Virus record (IMG/VR): IMGVR_UViG_3300042691_013033
Coordinates: 1 to 36,595 of that record
Direction: 5' to 3' (one strand)
DNA: 36,595 nt
From: a virus
How positions within the stretch are numbered: the first letter of the stretch is position 1; the number at the start of each line of letters is the position of its first letter. The notes beneath the pieces are model-generated. The model did no database searches. It saw only the letters and a list, made by a program, of their open reading frames with translations, and was not told the origin of the DNA. Shown here in pieces: positions 36,099 to 36,595 of the stretch. The position numbers were made by a program, and so were the translations under genes.

Positions 36099-36537
36099 AG
36101 ATTCGCTCTAGGTTCGACAGTACCTCGCGATTTGCCTCCTCGATCAACTCCAGCGTGTCCGTGTCGCCTTTTCGTTTAACATGCTCTGCGACTCTGCGAA
36201 GCGGACCAAACAACGCTGGGGCAACATCTTCAAAGTCGTTCAGCATGATCACTTGCCCGCGTGTTTGTGCGAGCTTGATTTCTTCCTGTGCGGCTCTGGC
36301 CTGCCGGTATCGCTCAAGTCCATCTGAGTCATCCCCTGCCAGCAATGTTTCGTCTGTCGGAACTGGGTTTGCCTCTTTTCTGAGATACCACCAAACGCAG
36401 ACGGCATAGATTTCAGCGGCGTTGTCTTTGTCGAAGTCTGGAAAGCTAGGCTCGTGTTGAAATTTAGAGACAACCGGTGGCGTTACACCAAGAATCCGGC
36501 TCAGCTCGCTCTTGATGGCTCGCTTCTTGTGTGCCAT
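36058..36537 (-). CDS. Terminase small subunit, Nu1-like
   Basis: 159 aa. Residues 5-30 (KRAIKSELSRILGVTPPVVSKF) form an HTH. Then an acidic linker and the typical helical part ERYRQARAAQEEIKLAQTRGQVI, seen in Nu1-type small terminases. It recognises the packaging site and recruits the large subunit. The start has no clear ribosome site; translation may depend on the gene ending just upstream if the genome is circular. Confidence 0.85.
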   Translation of the reverse strand: MAHKKRAIKSELSRILGVTPPVVSKFQHEPSFPDFDKDNAAEIYAVCVWWYLRKEANPVPTDETLLAGDDSDGLERYRQARAAQEEIKLAQTRGQVIMLNDFEDVAPALFGPLRRVAEHVKRKGDTDTLELIEEANREVLSNLERIYGHDRSTIETDVD

Positions 36538-36595
36538 TGTTTGTTTTAACCATGTTTCAATGTTTCAAACACAAAAAAACAGGGATGAAGTTTCC
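36538..36595. other. Right-end segment upstream of small terminase
   Basis: 58 bases with a direct repeat ATGTTTCA-ATGTTTCA (36552-36567) and an A-run. On the minus strand it is open as the tail of the frame cut at position 1 if the ends are joined, and stops at 36546-36548. It could contain part of a packaging signal. No clear promoter. Confidence 0.4.

Noticed and set aside
1-36595. Insertion sequences, toxin-antitoxin pairs, DNA methylase or restriction systems
   Set aside because: I looked for transposase, toxin, antitoxin and DNA methylase motifs and saw none; the only methyltransferase is the FkbM domain, which acts on small molecules or glycans.

Overview
The window reads as an essentially complete genome of a temperate, long-tailed (siphovirus-type) phage. 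The host is probably a member of the Planctomycetota. That host call is inference, from Ser-Gly-repeat and Cys-rich structural proteins, an FkbM/glycosyltransferase fusion, a phage-borne CsrA, a histone-H1-like basic domain and the lack of any recognisable peptidoglycan hydrolase. Nearly every gene lies on the minus strand; the one convincing plus-strand gene is the integrase. Genes are packed with ATGA, GTGA or TAATG overlaps.

From the right end leftwards the late module runs: small and large terminase (36.5-34.1 kb), Ogr-like zinc ribbon, gpW-like connector, lambda-type portal, prohead protease with a nested scaffold, decoration protein, Mu gpT-like capsid protein, head-tail connectors (one carrying a histone-H1-like domain), tail terminator, second decoration-like protein, tail tube, a G/T chaperone pair with a -1 slippery heptamer, a short tape measure, distal tail proteins (one with Ser-Gly repeats, one Cys-rich), a small membrane protein, and a glycosyltransferase-FkbM methyltransferase fusion. 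A large terminator at 19.1 kb separates these from the convergent integrase. Left of the integrase is the 3' half of a tRNA-Leu, the probable attP.

A control region (17.48-17.94 kb) holds a small HTH gene, two related operator-like palindromes, a consensus promoter and a structured leader. The early operon then runs left: GIY-YIG, DUF3102, winged-helix and zinc-finger proteins, a 410-base block of structured RNA including a tRNA with a shortened anticodon arm, CsrA, NinG, RecE-type exonuclease and partner, small proteins, a PD-(D/E)XK nuclease, a DUF1376 replication protein whose gene contains 11-bp iterons (candidate origin), an AEP-like primase piece and a DnaB-type helicase.

From 8.3 to 4.9 kb is an array of small accessory genes. 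Almost every gene boundary there carries a copy of one short hairpin repeat with covarying stems. From 4.8 to 1.4 kb a promoter-led cassette encodes a lipoprotein, a Pro-rich membrane protein, a papain-like cysteine protease, a secreted thioredoxin-like protein and two more membrane proteins. It is a candidate lysis cassette with no glycosidase or amidase. Three unassigned, probably structural genes reach the left edge.

The reading frame cut at position 1 stays open if joined to the right end and stops 8 bases before the small terminase gene. Together with the internal attP, this suggests a circular or circularly permuted phage genome rather than an integrated prophage.
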